A stretch of DNA of 64,000 nt. Source: DASSUW01 sp963835525. GTDB lineage: Bacteria; Actinomycetota; Thermoleophilia; Solirubrobacterales; Solirubrobacteraceae. The notes under the pieces were generated by a model. It was not told where the DNA came from, ran no database searches, and saw nothing but the letters and a program-made list of their open reading frames with translations. Position 1 is the first letter of the stretch; each line of letters opens with the position of its first letter. Made by a program: the position numbers and the translations under genes. The DNA lies in the NCBI GenBank assembly GCA_963835525.1, contig CAWIFM010000004.1:248001-312000 (forward strand). The letters are read 5' to 3'. Positions 14,913 through 24,326 of the stretch are shown here, in pieces.

Positions 14913-16759
14913 ACAGTCACGCGGAAGCGCGACACGAGCTGCTCGAGCTGCTCGGCCGTGCGCGCCAGCTCCTGGGCGGAGGCGGCGATCTCCTGCGTGG
15001 AGGCGCTGGTCTGCTGGGTCGAGGCGGAGACCTGCTCGGCCGACGCCGAGGACTCCTCGGCGACCGCGGCGACCTCGCCGATGCCGTTCTGAGCGCGCTC
15101 GGCCTCGGCCGAGATCTGCTGCACGGCGGCGGCGATCTCCACGACGCGGGAGCCGACCTGCTCGACGGCGGCGCCGATCTGCTCGAACGCCTCGCGGGCC
15201 TGCTCGACCGTGGCGACGCCGTCCTCGGTGCGCTTCGCGCCCTCGGCGACGACCACGACGACCTTCTGGGTCTCGGCCTGGATCTCGCCGATCAGCCCCG
15301 AGATCTGGCCGGCGGCGTCCTGGGACTCCTCGGCCAGCTTGCGGACCTCCTCGGCAACCACGGCGAAGCCGCGGCCCTGCTCGCCGGCGCGGGCGGCCTC
15401 GATGGCGGCATTCAAAGCGAGCAGGTTGGTCTGCTCGGCGATGCCCGTGATGGTGTCGACGATGCCGCCGATCCGCTCCGAGCGGGCCGACAGGTCCTCG
15501 ATCGCGCCAGCGACCTCGGCCGACGACTCGGCCACGCCGCGGATCGCGCCGCTGGCCTGCTCGGCGGCGCGCACGCCGTCGCGGGCGACCGCGCGCGCCT
15601 GCTCGGCGGCCTCGGAGGTCTCGCGGGCGGTGTCGGCGCTGCGACTGGCCGCGGTGGCGGCCTCCTGGACGGCCTCGCGGGTCGTCTCGACCATGCGCAC
15701 CTGGCGCTCGGCGCCCATCGCGACGTCGCCGACCGCCGAGGCGATCTCGCCGACGGCGCGGCCGGCCTCCTCGGACGTGGACGCCATCTGCTGCGAGGCG
15801 GACGACACGGTGCCGGCGCTCGCCGAGACCTCGCCGATCAGCGAGCCGAGCTGCTCGCGCATCTCGTTGTAGCTCTCGATCGAGCTCTCGGCCTTGTCGA
15901 GCATCTCGTTGAACGTGCGGCTCAGCTCGCCGATCTCGTCGCGGCTGGAGACCTCGAGCGGCGAGGTGACCGGCGACACCGGGACCGTGAGGTCACCGTG
16001 GCGGACCGCGTTCAGGGCGTTGGACAGGTTCTCGAGGCAGTTCTCGTTCAGCGACCGAAGGCGGCTGCCGAGCGCAGCGACGGGACGGGTGACGCTGCGG
16101 ACGATCACGAAGGCGAGCGCGAGCGCGACCAGCATGCCCACGATGGTCACGATGAGCACGGTGTGCTCGACGCTTGCGGCGGTGGCGGCGCCCTCCTCGG
16201 CCTGCTCGGCCGCCTGCGCGGCGATGGCGTCCTCGAGCCGGTCGTGGACCACGTCGAGACCCTCGAGCGCCGGGAGGACCTCCTCGAGGTACGTGGTGCG
16301 CGAGCCGTCGCGCTCCTCGACGGCGTCGACCGTCTCCTGGCGCGAGAGCTTGACCGCCTCGTCGGCCGCGGCCGCGAACTTCTCGTAGCCGGCGGTGAAC
16401 TCGGCAAGCGTGGCCTTCGCGCCCTCGCCCTCGAGCTTGGACTCGAGCCCGGCGAGCGCCTCGCCGGCCTCGGCCTCCCAGGCCTCGATCTTCTTGGCCC
16501 GCTTGTCCTGGGCCTTCAGGTCGCCGTCCTCGACGTACAGGTGGCGCACGACGTCGCCATCGGTGGCCAGGAAGTCCTCGCTGAGCGTCACGAGCTGCAG
16601 GAGCGCGGCGACGTCGCGGTCCGACAGCTCGCTCGCGTTCGCGTCGATCTTGCCGAGCCCGTTCAGGCTCAGCGCGGCGGTGATCGCCAGCGCGACGGCC
16701 AGGGCCCCGAAGGCGATGCCGAGACGCACCGCGAGCTTCAAGTTGGTGAAAACAGACAT
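14909..16759 (-). CDS. Methyl-accepting chemotaxis protein
   Basis: 616 residues. TM1 at ~11-33 (LGIAFGALAVALAITAALSL), a four-helix-bundle type sensor with acidic repeats to ~195, TM2 at ~200-223, then HAMP and a long coiled signalling domain. The conserved hairpin tip EQTNLLALNAAIEAARAGE (~440) and GRGFAVVAEEVRKLAEES are intact, so CheA/CheW coupling is possible. No che or flagellar gene is in the window. The C-terminus (TAEQLEQLVSRFRVTV) is the usual actinobacterial ending without a CheR-binding pentapeptide. Confidence 0.95.
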   Translation of the reverse strand: MSVFTNLKLAVRLGIAFGALAVALAITAALSLNGLGKIDANASELSDRDVAALLQLVTLSEDFLATDGDVVRHLYVEDGDLKAQDKRAKKIEAWEAEAGEALAGLESKLEGEGAKATLAEFTAGYEKFAAAADEAVKLSRQETVDAVEERDGSRTTYLEEVLPALEGLDVVHDRLEDAIAAQAAEQAEEGAATAASVEHTVLIVTIVGMLVALALAFVIVRSVTRPVAALGSRLRSLNENCLENLSNALNAVRHGDLTVPVSPVTSPLEVSSRDEIGELSRTFNEMLDKAESSIESYNEMREQLGSLIGEVSASAGTVSSASQQMASTSEEAGRAVGEIASAVGDVAMGAERQVRMVETTREAVQEAATAASRSADTARETSEAAEQARAVARDGVRAAEQASGAIRGVAESSAEVAGAIEDLSARSERIGGIVDTITGIAEQTNLLALNAAIEAARAGEQGRGFAVVAEEVRKLAEESQDAAGQISGLIGEIQAETQKVVVVVAEGAKRTEDGVATVEQAREAFEQIGAAVEQVGSRVVEIAAAVQQISAEAERAQNGIGEVAAVAEESSASAEQVSASTQQTSASTQEIAASAQELARTAEQLEQLVSRFRVTV

Positions 16760-16842
16760 GGCTGGTACGGCTGCCCCTACGTCGAGAGTTCAGTTGGTCG
16801 CCCGATTGATCGGAAGCGCTGAGTGGCGCTTGAGGCAGCGGA

Positions 16843-17417
16843 TCAGCGAGCGTCACGCAGGTGACGTTCGATCACGGCCGCCGTCGGCGGCCGCAGGTCG
16901 GCGAAGCTGTAGCGCCGTCCGCCGGTGGTCCGCAGGCTGAGCGTGGCGCCGCGCCGCCTGACGCGCAGCGACACGCTGGCGACGTCTCGGAAGGCGAGCT
17001 GGCGCACGCGGCCGACGGGAGCGTCGTCGAGCAGCCACAGCAGGCGCCGCTCGGTGACCGCGAGCACCGCCCGCGGACTCGCCCACGTGCTGACCGGAGT
17101 CACGAGCCGGACCGCCTCGGACTGGGCGAGCGCCTCGAGCAGCTCGGGCCCGAGCGCACGCCGGATCGGCTCCGGGAGCCAGCTCCCGCGCCCGCTGCGC
17201 CGCTTCGGCGGCCGCGCCGCGTGGGCGTGGGCGTGGGCGATCCCCGCCCGCAGCAGGTCGTACGCGGCGTTGATCTCGGCCATCCGCCGCGCCGCCTCCT
17301 CCCCCCGCCCCGGTCGGGGTGCCAGAGCTTGGCCTGGGCCCGGTAGGCGGCCGTCAGCTCTCGCTCATCCACGCCTTCCGGCACGCCAAGTATCGCGTGG
17401 GGGTCCACGCGCGCCAT
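16843..17417 (-). pseudogene. J-domain (DnaJ-like) protein, one frameshift
   Basis: The J domain starts at ATG 17417 (MARVDPHAILGVPEGVDERE) and reaches AAYRAQAKLWHPDRG, with the HPD motif that stimulates Hsp70 ATPase. The helix after HPD (EEAARRMAEINAAYDLLRAG) and the C-terminal 125 residues read in another frame down to 16843. Adding one base to the run of six C at 17301-17306 joins them into a 191-residue protein (HPDRGGGEEAARRMAEI). The C-terminal domain (LAQSEAVRLVTPVSTW, RRLLWLLDDAPVGRVRQL) looks PH-like and not like DnaJ. The homopolymer location makes a sequencing error likely. It is divergent from the kinase gene at 17440 with 22 bases between. Confidence 0.75.
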
Positions 17418-17439
17418 TGTGACGGGGTAGAAACTCGTC

Positions 17440-19204
17440 ATGGCCCCGGAGGAGGAGTTCGCGGCCACCGCCCTCGTGGAGGGCCTGGCGGCCGGCGCGC
17501 CGGTCGGCTTCGCGCTGGTCGCGGCCGACGGAGAGCCGATGCTCCGGTCCGCCGCGCTGGCCGGCGTGGCGGGGATCCATGAGCTCGCCGGCGAGGTCCT
17601 CGCCGGCGGCATACCGGTGACGGGCCGAGAGCTGCACGGGCCCGGAGGGCGGCGCTTCGCGGCGTCGGCGCGGCCGCTGGACCACGACGGGCGGCGCCTG
17701 GCCGCGGTCCTGGCCGTCGACGTGACCGAGCACGCGCGCACCGACTCCGCGCTGCGCGAGAGCGAGCGCGGGCTGGCCGACGCGCAGCGGATGGCCCGCA
17801 TGGGCTGGTGGGTCGTTTGGCCGCAGTCGGGGGTCGCCGTCCAGTCGCCCGAGCTGCTGCAGCTCACCGGGGACGCGCGAGCGCGAGCTGTCGGACGCGA
17901 TCCGCGGCGAGGGCCGCCGTGCGATCGCCGCCGGAGCGTCGCTCGACTTCCGCCACGACGTGCCCCAGCCCGACGGCACCATGCGCACGCTGCGCGTCTG
18001 CGGAGACCTCGTCAGCCGCGGCGGCGAGGGCGACGTGCTGCAGGGCTTCGCGCAGGACATCAGCGAGCTGGCGCTGGCGACGACGCAGCAGCAGGTGGTG
18101 GCCGAGCTCGACCGCCTGGCGCTCGGCGACGCGCCGATCCAGGAGCTGATCGTGCAGGTGACGGGAGCGGCGGCCGGGACGCTCGGCGTCCGGCGCGTGG
18201 CCGTCTACGAGCTCGACCCGGGCGGCCGCGAGCTGGTCCTGCGCGGGCTGGCGCCGTCGATGGAGCAGGCGATGCCGCTCGCGCTGCCCGCCGGAGAGGG
18301 GTCGTTCGCCGGGTACACGCTGCGCCTGCGGCGCCCGGTGGTGGTCGACGAGTGGGAGACGGAGACCCGCTTCTCGCCCGAGATCGGCCGCTCGCTCGGC
18401 CTGCACAGCGGCGCGTGCGTGGTGGTCGGCGGGGCCGAGGCGCCGTTCGGCATCCTGATGGCGGTGGCCGACCACGTCGGCCGCTTCCGCGAGGAGGACA
18501 TCGGCTTCCTGCAGAGCCTCGCGAACGTGCTCGCCGAGGGCGTCGCCCGCCGGCGCGCGGCGGAGGAGATCGCCGAGCTGGCGGCGGCTCGCGGGCGGCT
18601 GGTCGCACAGGCGCTCGACGCCGAGGAGCGCGCGCGGCGCTCGATGTCCGAGAGCCTTCACGACGGCGCGCTGCAGGACATCCTGGCCGCCGGCCACGAC
18701 CTGTGGGCGCTCGGCGACGCGCCGGGAGCCGAGCCGGCGCGCGCCATGCTGCGCGACGTCGTCGCGCGCCTGCGCGCGGTGATGGTCGCCCTCCACCCCA
18801 CCGTGCTGGCCTACGGCGGGCTCGACGCCGCGCTGCGCGCCGTCGCCGCCCAGCAGTCGGTCGCCGGCGGCTTCGAGGTCGAGGTCGACGTGGATCCGGC
18901 CGCGATCGGCCAGCGCGACGAGCTGCTGCTGTCGGTCGCCCGCGAGCTGCTCACCAACGCCGCCCGTCACGCGCGCGCGTCACGCGTGGAGCTCACGCTG
19001 CGCAGCGTCCCCGGGGGCGTCGTGCTCGAAGTGGCCGACGACGGCGGCGGCGTCCCGGCCGGACGCGAGCGCGAGGCGCTCGCCGAGGGCCACATCGGGC
19101 TCGCCACCAGCGCCGAGCGCGTGGCCGCCGTCGGCGGCCGGCTGGCGCTGGAGCCGCTGCCGGGCGGCGGGACGCGCGCCCGCGCCGAGCTTCCGCCGCC
19201 GTAG
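17440..19204 (+). pseudogene. NarX/DesK-type sensor kinase with PAS and GAF, damaged PAS
   Basis: The N-terminus (MAPEEEFAATALVEGLAAG) and first domain read in one frame to about 17875 (SPELLQLTGDA). The rest reads in another frame from ERELSDAIRGEG onward: GAF domain (~VYELDPGGRELVLRG), the HisKA_3 phosphoacceptor SESLHDGALQDILAAG, the N box ELLTNAARHARA and G1 ADDGGGVPAG. Compared with the intact paralogue at 19999-21801, about 15-20 PAS residues are missing at the junction as well as the frame. So this is more than a one-base slip: a real internal deletion, or a misassembly between paralogues. If real, the kinase cannot be made as one protein, though an internal start at 17960 could make the GAF-kinase part. 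Confidence 0.75.
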
Positions 19205-19288
19205 GCGGTTCCCGCGGCCCCGAACTGGGCAGTTACTCGCCGAACGGGGGTAGAGGAACTGCTTGACGGCGTACCACAATACGGTCGG

Positions 19289-19711
19289 GTGACCGACGGA
19301 ACGGGATCCAGCTCGCGCCGGATGCGCGTCTTCATCGCCGACGACCATGCCGGCTATCGCGGCGGCATGGCGAGGCTGGTCGGCGAGCACCCGGCGCTCG
19401 AGGTCGTCGGCGAGGCCGCCGACGGCAACGATGCGCTGCTCGGCGTGGTCGCCCTGCAGCCCGACGTGGCGCTGCTCGACATCCGCATGCCGGGCCTGAC
19501 CGGGCTCGAGGTCTGCCGCCGGCTGCACGCCGACGGCTCGGCGCCGGCCACGCGCGTCGTCCTCATCACCGGCACGCCGGACCGCGTGATCGCCGCCCAG
19601 GCGGCCGATGCGGGAGCCGTGGCGCTGCTGGCGAAGGAGACGCCGCCGGCCAGGATCTGCGCCGAGCTGGTGGCCGCCGGCGAAGGCCGCGTCGGCTGGG
19701 CCGTCGAATAA
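19289..19711 (+). CDS. Single-domain (receiver-only) response regulator
   Basis: 140 residues from GTG 19289 (alternative ATG 19322). The receiver is complete: acidic pair D19-D20 (IADDH), phosphoacceptor D64 (LLDIRMPG), Thr at LITGTPD and K116 (LLAKETPP). It stops with TAA right after ELVAAGEGRVGWAVE, where NarL-type regulators normally enter a linker to their HTH. The HTH is instead a separate gene 65 bases downstream in another frame. It is probably phosphorylated by one or both flanking kinases. Confidence 0.8.
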   Translation: MTDGTGSSSRRMRVFIADDHAGYRGGMARLVGEHPALEVVGEAADGNDALLGVVALQPDVALLDIRMPGLTGLEVCRRLHADGSAPATRVVLITGTPDRVIAAQAADAGAVALLAKETPPARICAELVAAGEGRVGWAVE

Positions 19712-19761
19712 TTCCTGCAGTTTGCGGGGTGGTAGATGCGGCCTTCCGCCGCCTGACCCGC

Positions 19762-19767
19762 TATCTT
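19762..19767 (+). promoter_or_regulatory. -10 element of leaderless promoter (HTH-only gene)
   Basis: TATCTT, 8 bases before the GTG at 19776, inside the 64-base gap between the receiver and HTH genes. It suggests the HTH gene is transcribed on its own. Confidence 0.4.
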
Positions 19768-19775
19768 GCGCGGCG

Positions 19776-19994
19776 GTGTCACGTGTCGGCGTGCATCCGG
19801 TCGAACTGACTACCCGGGAGCGGGAGATCCTCACGCTCACGGCCAACGGCCGGTCGGCATGCGACATCGCCGGGCACCTGCAGCTGAGCTCGGCGACCGT
19901 GAACACCACCCTGCTGAGCTCGTTCGAGAAGCTCGGCGTTTACGACCGCGCGGGCGCGGTCGCAGTCGCGCTCGAGAGCGGCCTGCTGGAGTAG
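19776..19994 (+). CDS. Stand-alone LuxR/NarL-type HTH protein
   Basis: 72 residues from GTG 19776. It is little more than a GerE-type HTH: ELTTREREILTLTANGRSA, CDIAGHLQLSSATVNTTLLS and FEKLGVYDRAGAVAVALESG. It looks like the detached output domain of the receiver protein upstream. The recognition helix (SSATVNTTLLSSFEKLG) lacks the common K-T-H of NarL proteins. It has its own -10-like box, and the next kinase starts 4 bases after its stop, so HTH and kinase 2 form an operon. Confidence 0.75.
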   Translation: MSRVGVHPVELTTREREILTLTANGRSACDIAGHLQLSSATVNTTLLSSFEKLGVYDRAGAVAVALESGLLE

Positions 19995-19998
19995 GCGG

Positions 19999-21801
19999 TT
20001 GGACCGGCCGGAGGCGTCGGCGCTGCTGTCGACGCTCGAGTCCGGCGCCCCGGTAGGCGTCGCCGTGCACGACGACGAGCTGCGCGAGCTGCTGCGCTCG
20101 CCGTCGCTGAGCGGCGTCGGCGTCGAGGGCGGCGCGCGCCAGGCGCTCGCCTCCGGCCGCGCGCTCACCGGCATCGAGCTCACGGGCGCCGGGCGCGCGT
20201 GGGTCGGGAGCTGGTACCCGCTCGAGCGCGCCGGACGCCGGCTGGTCGCCACCGTCGCCGTCGACGTCACCGAGCACGACGCCGCGGAGGCCCGTCTGCG
20301 GGCCAGCCGCGCCCGGCTCGACCAGGCGCAGGAGCTCGCCGGGCTCGGCAGCTACCGCTGGGACTCGCGCCGCAACGCCTGGAGCTGGTCGGCCGAGCTG
20401 TTCCGCCTCGCCGGTCTCGACCCCGCCGCCGGGCCGCCGGACTGGGAGGCGTGGCTGGCGACGGTCGCCCCCGAGAGTCGCGAGGCGCTGCGCGGAGCGG
20501 TCCGCGACGCGATCCGCGAGGGCAGGCCGTTCGACCTGCACTTCCGGCAGCGGAGGCCGGATGCCAGCCAGCGGATCCTGCGCTCGAGCGGCGGGCCGCT
20601 GTTCGGCCCGGGCGGCGCGCTCACCGGGATCGAGGGCTTCGCCCAGGACGTCACCGAGCTCAAGCGCGCCGAGGACCATCAGCGCGCGGTGGCCGCGCTC
20701 GGCCAGGCGGCGCTGGGCGGGCTGCCGCTCGACGAGCTGATGGAGCGTGCGACCGAGATCGTGGCCGCCACGCTGGAGCTCGACCACGTCAGCGTCTTCG
20801 AGGTCGTGCCGGGCGGCGAGCGGCTGCTGCTGCGTGCCGGCCTGGGCTGGCCGCTCGAGCAGATCGGCAGCCGCGAGGCGGAGGTGGGCAGCGCCTCGCA
20901 CGCCGGCTCCACGCTGGTCGCCGGCGAGCCGGTCGTGATCGAGGACTGGGACGCCGAGCGGCGCTTCCAGCAGCCCGTGGTCCTGGCCGGCGCCGGCGTC
21001 CGCAGCAGCGCGGCGGTGGTGATCGGCGACCCCGCCGCGCCCTATGGCGCGCTGGCCGCCCACTCCGTCCATCCGGGCGCGGTCGGGCGGGAGCACGTCA
21101 TGTTCCTGCAGGCGGTGGCCAACGTGCTCGACAGCGCCGTCGCGCGGCTGCGCGCAGAGGATGAGGTCGCCGAGCAGGCCGCCGCGCGCGGGAGGCTCGT
21201 GGCCCAGGCGCTCGACGCCGAGGAGCGCACCCGGCGCGACATCTCCGAGATGCTGCACGACGGCCCTCTGCAGGACCTGCTCGCGCTCAACCAGGAGCTG
21301 CTGCGGCTGCCGGACGGCGGCGCGCACCTCGAGCGCGCGCAGGCCGGCATCGGCCGCGCGATCGGGGCGCTGCGCGAGATCATGGTCGACCTGCACCCCG
21401 TGGCCTTCGAGGTCGCCGGCCTGGAGTCGGCCCTCGGCGCCGTCGCCGACCAGCAGGCCCGCCACGGCGCCTTCGCCTACGAGCTGACTATCGACCCGTC
21501 GGCGCACGGCGTGCGCGACGACCTCGTCATCGCCCTCGCGCGCGAGCTGCTGACGAACGCGGCCAAGCACGCCGCCGCCTCGCGCGTGCGCGTGAGCGTG
21601 CGGCATACGGAGGACGCGATCCAGCTGGAGGTGGCCGACGACGGCAGCGGGATCCCGGAGGGCCGGCTCGCGGCCGCGCTGCGTGAGGGCCACATCGGAC
21701 TCGCCTCCTCGATCCAGCGCGTCGAGGCGGTCGGCGGCACGCTCACCCTCTCCCCCGTGCCGGGCGGCGGCACCTCGGTGTCCGTGACGCTACCGGGCTA
21801 G
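19999..21801 (+). CDS. NarX/DesK-type sensor kinase with PAS and GAF (intact paralogue)
   Basis: 600 residues from TTG 19999. An N-terminal PAS-like domain (ESGAPVGVAVHDDELRELL), a second PAS (~95-225: GLGSYRWDSRRNAWSWSAEL), a GAF domain (~235-390: VSVFEVVPGGERLLLRAG), then HisKA_3 with SEMLHDGPLQDLLALN and a HATPase (ELLTNAAKHAAASRV, ADDGSGIPEG, GHIGLASSIQRV). No transmembrane helix is visible, so the sensor is cytoplasmic. It is clearly paralogous to the damaged kinase at 17440-19204. The 3' end overlaps the convergent antiporter gene by 12 bases. Confidence 0.88.
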   Translation: MDRPEASALLSTLESGAPVGVAVHDDELRELLRSPSLSGVGVEGGARQALASGRALTGIELTGAGRAWVGSWYPLERAGRRLVATVAVDVTEHDAAEARLRASRARLDQAQELAGLGSYRWDSRRNAWSWSAELFRLAGLDPAAGPPDWEAWLATVAPESREALRGAVRDAIREGRPFDLHFRQRRPDASQRILRSSGGPLFGPGGALTGIEGFAQDVTELKRAEDHQRAVAALGQAALGGLPLDELMERATEIVAATLELDHVSVFEVVPGGERLLLRAGLGWPLEQIGSREAEVGSASHAGSTLVAGEPVVIEDWDAERRFQQPVVLAGAGVRSSAAVVIGDPAAPYGALAAHSVHPGAVGREHVMFLQAVANVLDSAVARLRAEDEVAEQAAARGRLVAQALDAEERTRRDISEMLHDGPLQDLLALNQELLRLPDGGAHLERAQAGIGRAIGALREIMVDLHPVAFEVAGLESALGAVADQQARHGAFAYELTIDPSAHGVRDDLVIALARELLTNAAKHAAASRVRVSVRHTEDAIQLEVADDGSGIPEGRLAAALREGHIGLASSIQRVEAVGGTLTLSPVPGGGTSVSVTLPG

Positions 21802-23574
21802 GGCGCCGACGATCTCCTGCCACCACGCGCGGTCGCCCGGCGACTCGGCACTCGCGAGGCGCCGCCGGGCGATCCCCTGCAGCTCGCCTGCGGGCCCGAC
21901 CGCCAGCAGCTTGCCGGTGATCGCGTAGCGGCCGTCGGCGAGCGCAACGAGCGCGCCCGGCTCGTCGCGCCGGGTCCGCAGCTGGTCGACCACCTCGAGG
22001 CCCGCCACAGCCGACGGCCGCGCCGGGTCGCCGTCCTCGGAGCCCCACGGACGCACCGACGTCACCGCCGGTCGGCTGAGCACGCGCGGCCGCGGCCGCT
22101 TGTGAGCCTCCAGCGGGCCGGCCCGCCACTGGGCGAGGAGGTTCTGGAACTCGACGGCCACCTCCTGGCGCACGATCAGGTGCAGCTGGTCGCCCGCCTG
22201 CACGATCGTCGACCCGCGTGGCGGGATCGCCCGGTCGCCGCGCACGATGACGTTCAGGAGCGCCTCGCGCGGCAGCCCCAGCTCGCGCACCGGATGGCCG
22301 ACCACCGCGTAGCCGGTGCGCACGGGGAACTGCACGACCTCGGCCCCGAGCCGGCTCAGCAGCACGGGCTCGACCAGCGGGACCGGGAGCGCCGCCTCGT
22401 CCGAGGTGACCCGGAGCAGGCGCGCGACCGGCTCGATCGTCGTGCCCTGGACGACGGTCGAGAGCAGCACGACGAAGAAGGCGACGTTGAAGTACAGCAT
22501 CCCCTCCGTCGCGCCGAGCTCGGTCACCGGGAACGTCGCGAACACGATCGGGGTGCCGCCGCGCAGGCCGGCCCAGCCGAGCATGAGCCGTTCTCGGAGG
22601 TTGAAGTCGGCCGCCAGGGTGAAGAGGACGGCGGCGGCGGGCCGCGCGATCGCGGCGGTGACGAAGGCGATCGCGGCCCCCTTGGGGATGATCTCGACCA
22701 GCTGCTCCGGGAAGACGAGCAGCCCGAGCGTCAGGAAGAGGCCGAGCTGGGCGACCCAGCCGAGTCCCTCGTGGAACGTGACGACCGTGCGCCGGGCCGG
22801 CGTCGACGCCGTGCCGAGCACGAGCCCGGCCAGGAACACGGCGAGGAAGCCCGACCCGTGCAACGACTGGGCCGCGCCGAAGGCGAGCGACGCGGTGGCG
22901 ACCGAGGCGACCGGATAGAGACCGGCCGACGGCAGCGTCACCCGCCGCAGGAAGAGCACGGCGAAGGCCGCCACGCCCAGCCCGACGACGAACCCGATCG
23001 AGAGCTCGCGCAGCGCCAGCAGCACGGCGTCGACCAGCCCGAAGTCCGGGTGCTGGAGCGCCTCGATGCAGCCGATGACGAGCAGCACCGCGATCGGGTC
23101 GTTGATGCCCGACTCGCCCTCCAGCGTCCGCGCCAGCTTGCGCCGCAGCGTCGATACGCGCAGCACGGCGAAGATCGCCGCGGCGTCGGTGGCGGCCACC
23201 GTGGAGCCCAGCAGCAGCGCCTCGATCGGCTCGAGGTCGAACAGCAGCGCGGCGGGGACGGCGGTCAGCGCCGCCGTGCCGAGCGTGCCGAGGGTGGCCA
23301 GAGCGATCGACGTCCCGAGCACCGGGCGGATCTCGCCGAAGCCCGACGACAGGCCGCCCTCGAAGAGGATCAAGGCCAGCGCCACCACGCCGACCTGGCG
23401 CGCCAGCTCGAAGTCGCCGAAGTTGATCCAGCCGAACCCGTCCGAGCCGATCGTCATCCCGAGCAGCAGCACGAGCACGAGGCCGGGCACGCGCAGCCGC
23501 CCGGCGGCCAGCGACGCGGCGAGGCCGGCTGCGAGCAGGACCCCGACGATCAGGACGAGCTGACCCTCGTTCAA
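21790..23574 (-). CDS. CPA1-type K+(Na+)/H+ antiporter with TrkA-C domain (NhaP2-like)
   Basis: 594 residues from TTG 23574. About 12-13 membrane helices with FEGGLSSGFGEIRP and the ion-site motif EGESGINDPIAV (~155), as in NhaP2/CvrA. After the membrane part (~400) comes a TrkA-C regulatory domain (RTGYAVVGHPVRELGLPREALLN...RGSTIVQAGDQL) and a C-terminal extension of about 90 residues (RPRPRVLSRPAVTSV onward). It should exchange K+ or Na+ for protons, for pH and osmotic control. Confidence 0.9.
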   Translation of the reverse strand: MNEGQLVLIVGVLLAAGLAASLAAGRLRVPGLVLVLLLGMTIGSDGFGWINFGDFELARQVGVVALALILFEGGLSSGFGEIRPVLGTSIALATLGTLGTAALTAVPAALLFDLEPIEALLLGSTVAATDAAAIFAVLRVSTLRRKLARTLEGESGINDPIAVLLVIGCIEALQHPDFGLVDAVLLALRELSIGFVVGLGVAAFAVLFLRRVTLPSAGLYPVASVATASLAFGAAQSLHGSGFLAVFLAGLVLGTASTPARRTVVTFHEGLGWVAQLGLFLTLGLLVFPEQLVEIIPKGAAIAFVTAAIARPAAAVLFTLAADFNLRERLMLGWAGLRGGTPIVFATFPVTELGATEGMLYFNVAFFVVLLSTVVQGTTIEPVARLLRVTSDEAALPVPLVEPVLLSRLGAEVVQFPVRTGYAVVGHPVRELGLPREALLNVIVRGDRAIPPRGSTIVQAGDQLHLIVRQEVAVEFQNLLAQWRAGPLEAHKRPRPRVLSRPAVTSVRPWGSEDGDPARPSAVAGLEVVDQLRTRRDEPGALVALADGRYAITGKLLAVGPAGELQGIARRRLASAESPGDRAWWQEIVGALAR

Positions 23575-23602
23575 GCTCGGAACCCTGCCAGAAGGCGGTC
23601 CG

Positions 23603-24307
23603 TCAGGTGTCCAGGCTGAGCTGCGCGGGCTCGGACGGCGGCGGCGGCGTGAGCAGCTCCGCGCCCTCCACCCCGGCCTTGTTGACCGCCGGGTTGGCCG
23701 GTGCGACGCCCGTGCGCCCGGCGTCGCACGGGGCGAGCAGCCCGTCCGCCTCGCCGGCCAGCCACGCCGCCTCCTCGTCAGGGCCGGCGAGCACGCACGG
23801 CATGCGGTCGTGCACCGGCGCGCAGACGCTGTTGGCCGCGCAGGTCAGGATGCAGGCCGACAGCACGAGCTCGCCGGCGATCCGGTTGCGGCGCCAGAGG
23901 CCGGCGAACGCGAACGGCCCGCCGCCGTCGATCGTGTAGCGGAACGGGATCCGGTCTCCGCCCTTCTTCTCGGCCTTCAGCCACTCGTACCAGCCGTCGG
24001 CGAGCACCAGGCAGCGGCGCTCCGGGCGCGCCATCAGCTCGGCGAACGGCGCCTTGTCGGCGGCGGTCTCGGACTTGCCGTTGATCGGCTGGAAGCCCTT
24101 GCCGAGCTCGTGCGCCCACGGCGGGATCAGGCCCCAGCGGACGGTGCGCACCACGCGGGCGTCGCCCTCGGCGGCGACGATCGCGACCGGCTCGGTCGGG
24201 CAGACGTTGTAGCGCTCGAGCGTGGCGGGCTCGAACTCGTCGCTCACGGCGAAGCGCTCGGCGAGCGCCCGGCCGCCGGGGGTGGTGAGCGTGTAGCGCC
24301 CGCACAT
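23603..24307 (-). CDS. SRAP (YedK/HMCES-like) DNA-protein crosslink protein
   Basis: 234 residues. Catalytic Cys2 is in MCGRYTLTTPGG; the family then has WGLIPPWA, INGKSETAADKAPF (usually NARSET), RCLVLADGWYEW and the His of APVHDRMPCVL. Known members bind abasic sites in single-stranded DNA and form a thiazolidine crosslink via Cys2. The NGKSET variant is a mild departure from the usual Asn-Ala-Arg, but the key Cys, Asn, Glu and His are present. TAGCCT (24321-24316) ends 8 bases before the ATG, so leaderless. Confidence 0.9.
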   Translation of the reverse strand: MCGRYTLTTPGGRALAERFAVSDEFEPATLERYNVCPTEPVAIVAAEGDARVVRTVRWGLIPPWAHELGKGFQPINGKSETAADKAPFAELMARPERRCLVLADGWYEWLKAEKKGGDRIPFRYTIDGGGPFAFAGLWRRNRIAGELVLSACILTCAANSVCAPVHDRMPCVLAGPDEEAAWLAGEADGLLAPCDAGRTGVAPANPAVNKAGVEGAELLTPPPPSEPAQLSLDT

Positions 24308-24315
24308 GCCTGTGC

Positions 24316-24321
24316 AGGCTA
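24316..24321 (-). promoter_or_regulatory. -10 element of leaderless promoter (SRAP gene)
   Basis: TAGCCT on the minus strand, 8 bases before the ATG at 24307. Confidence 0.4.
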
Positions 24322-24326
24322 CGAGA

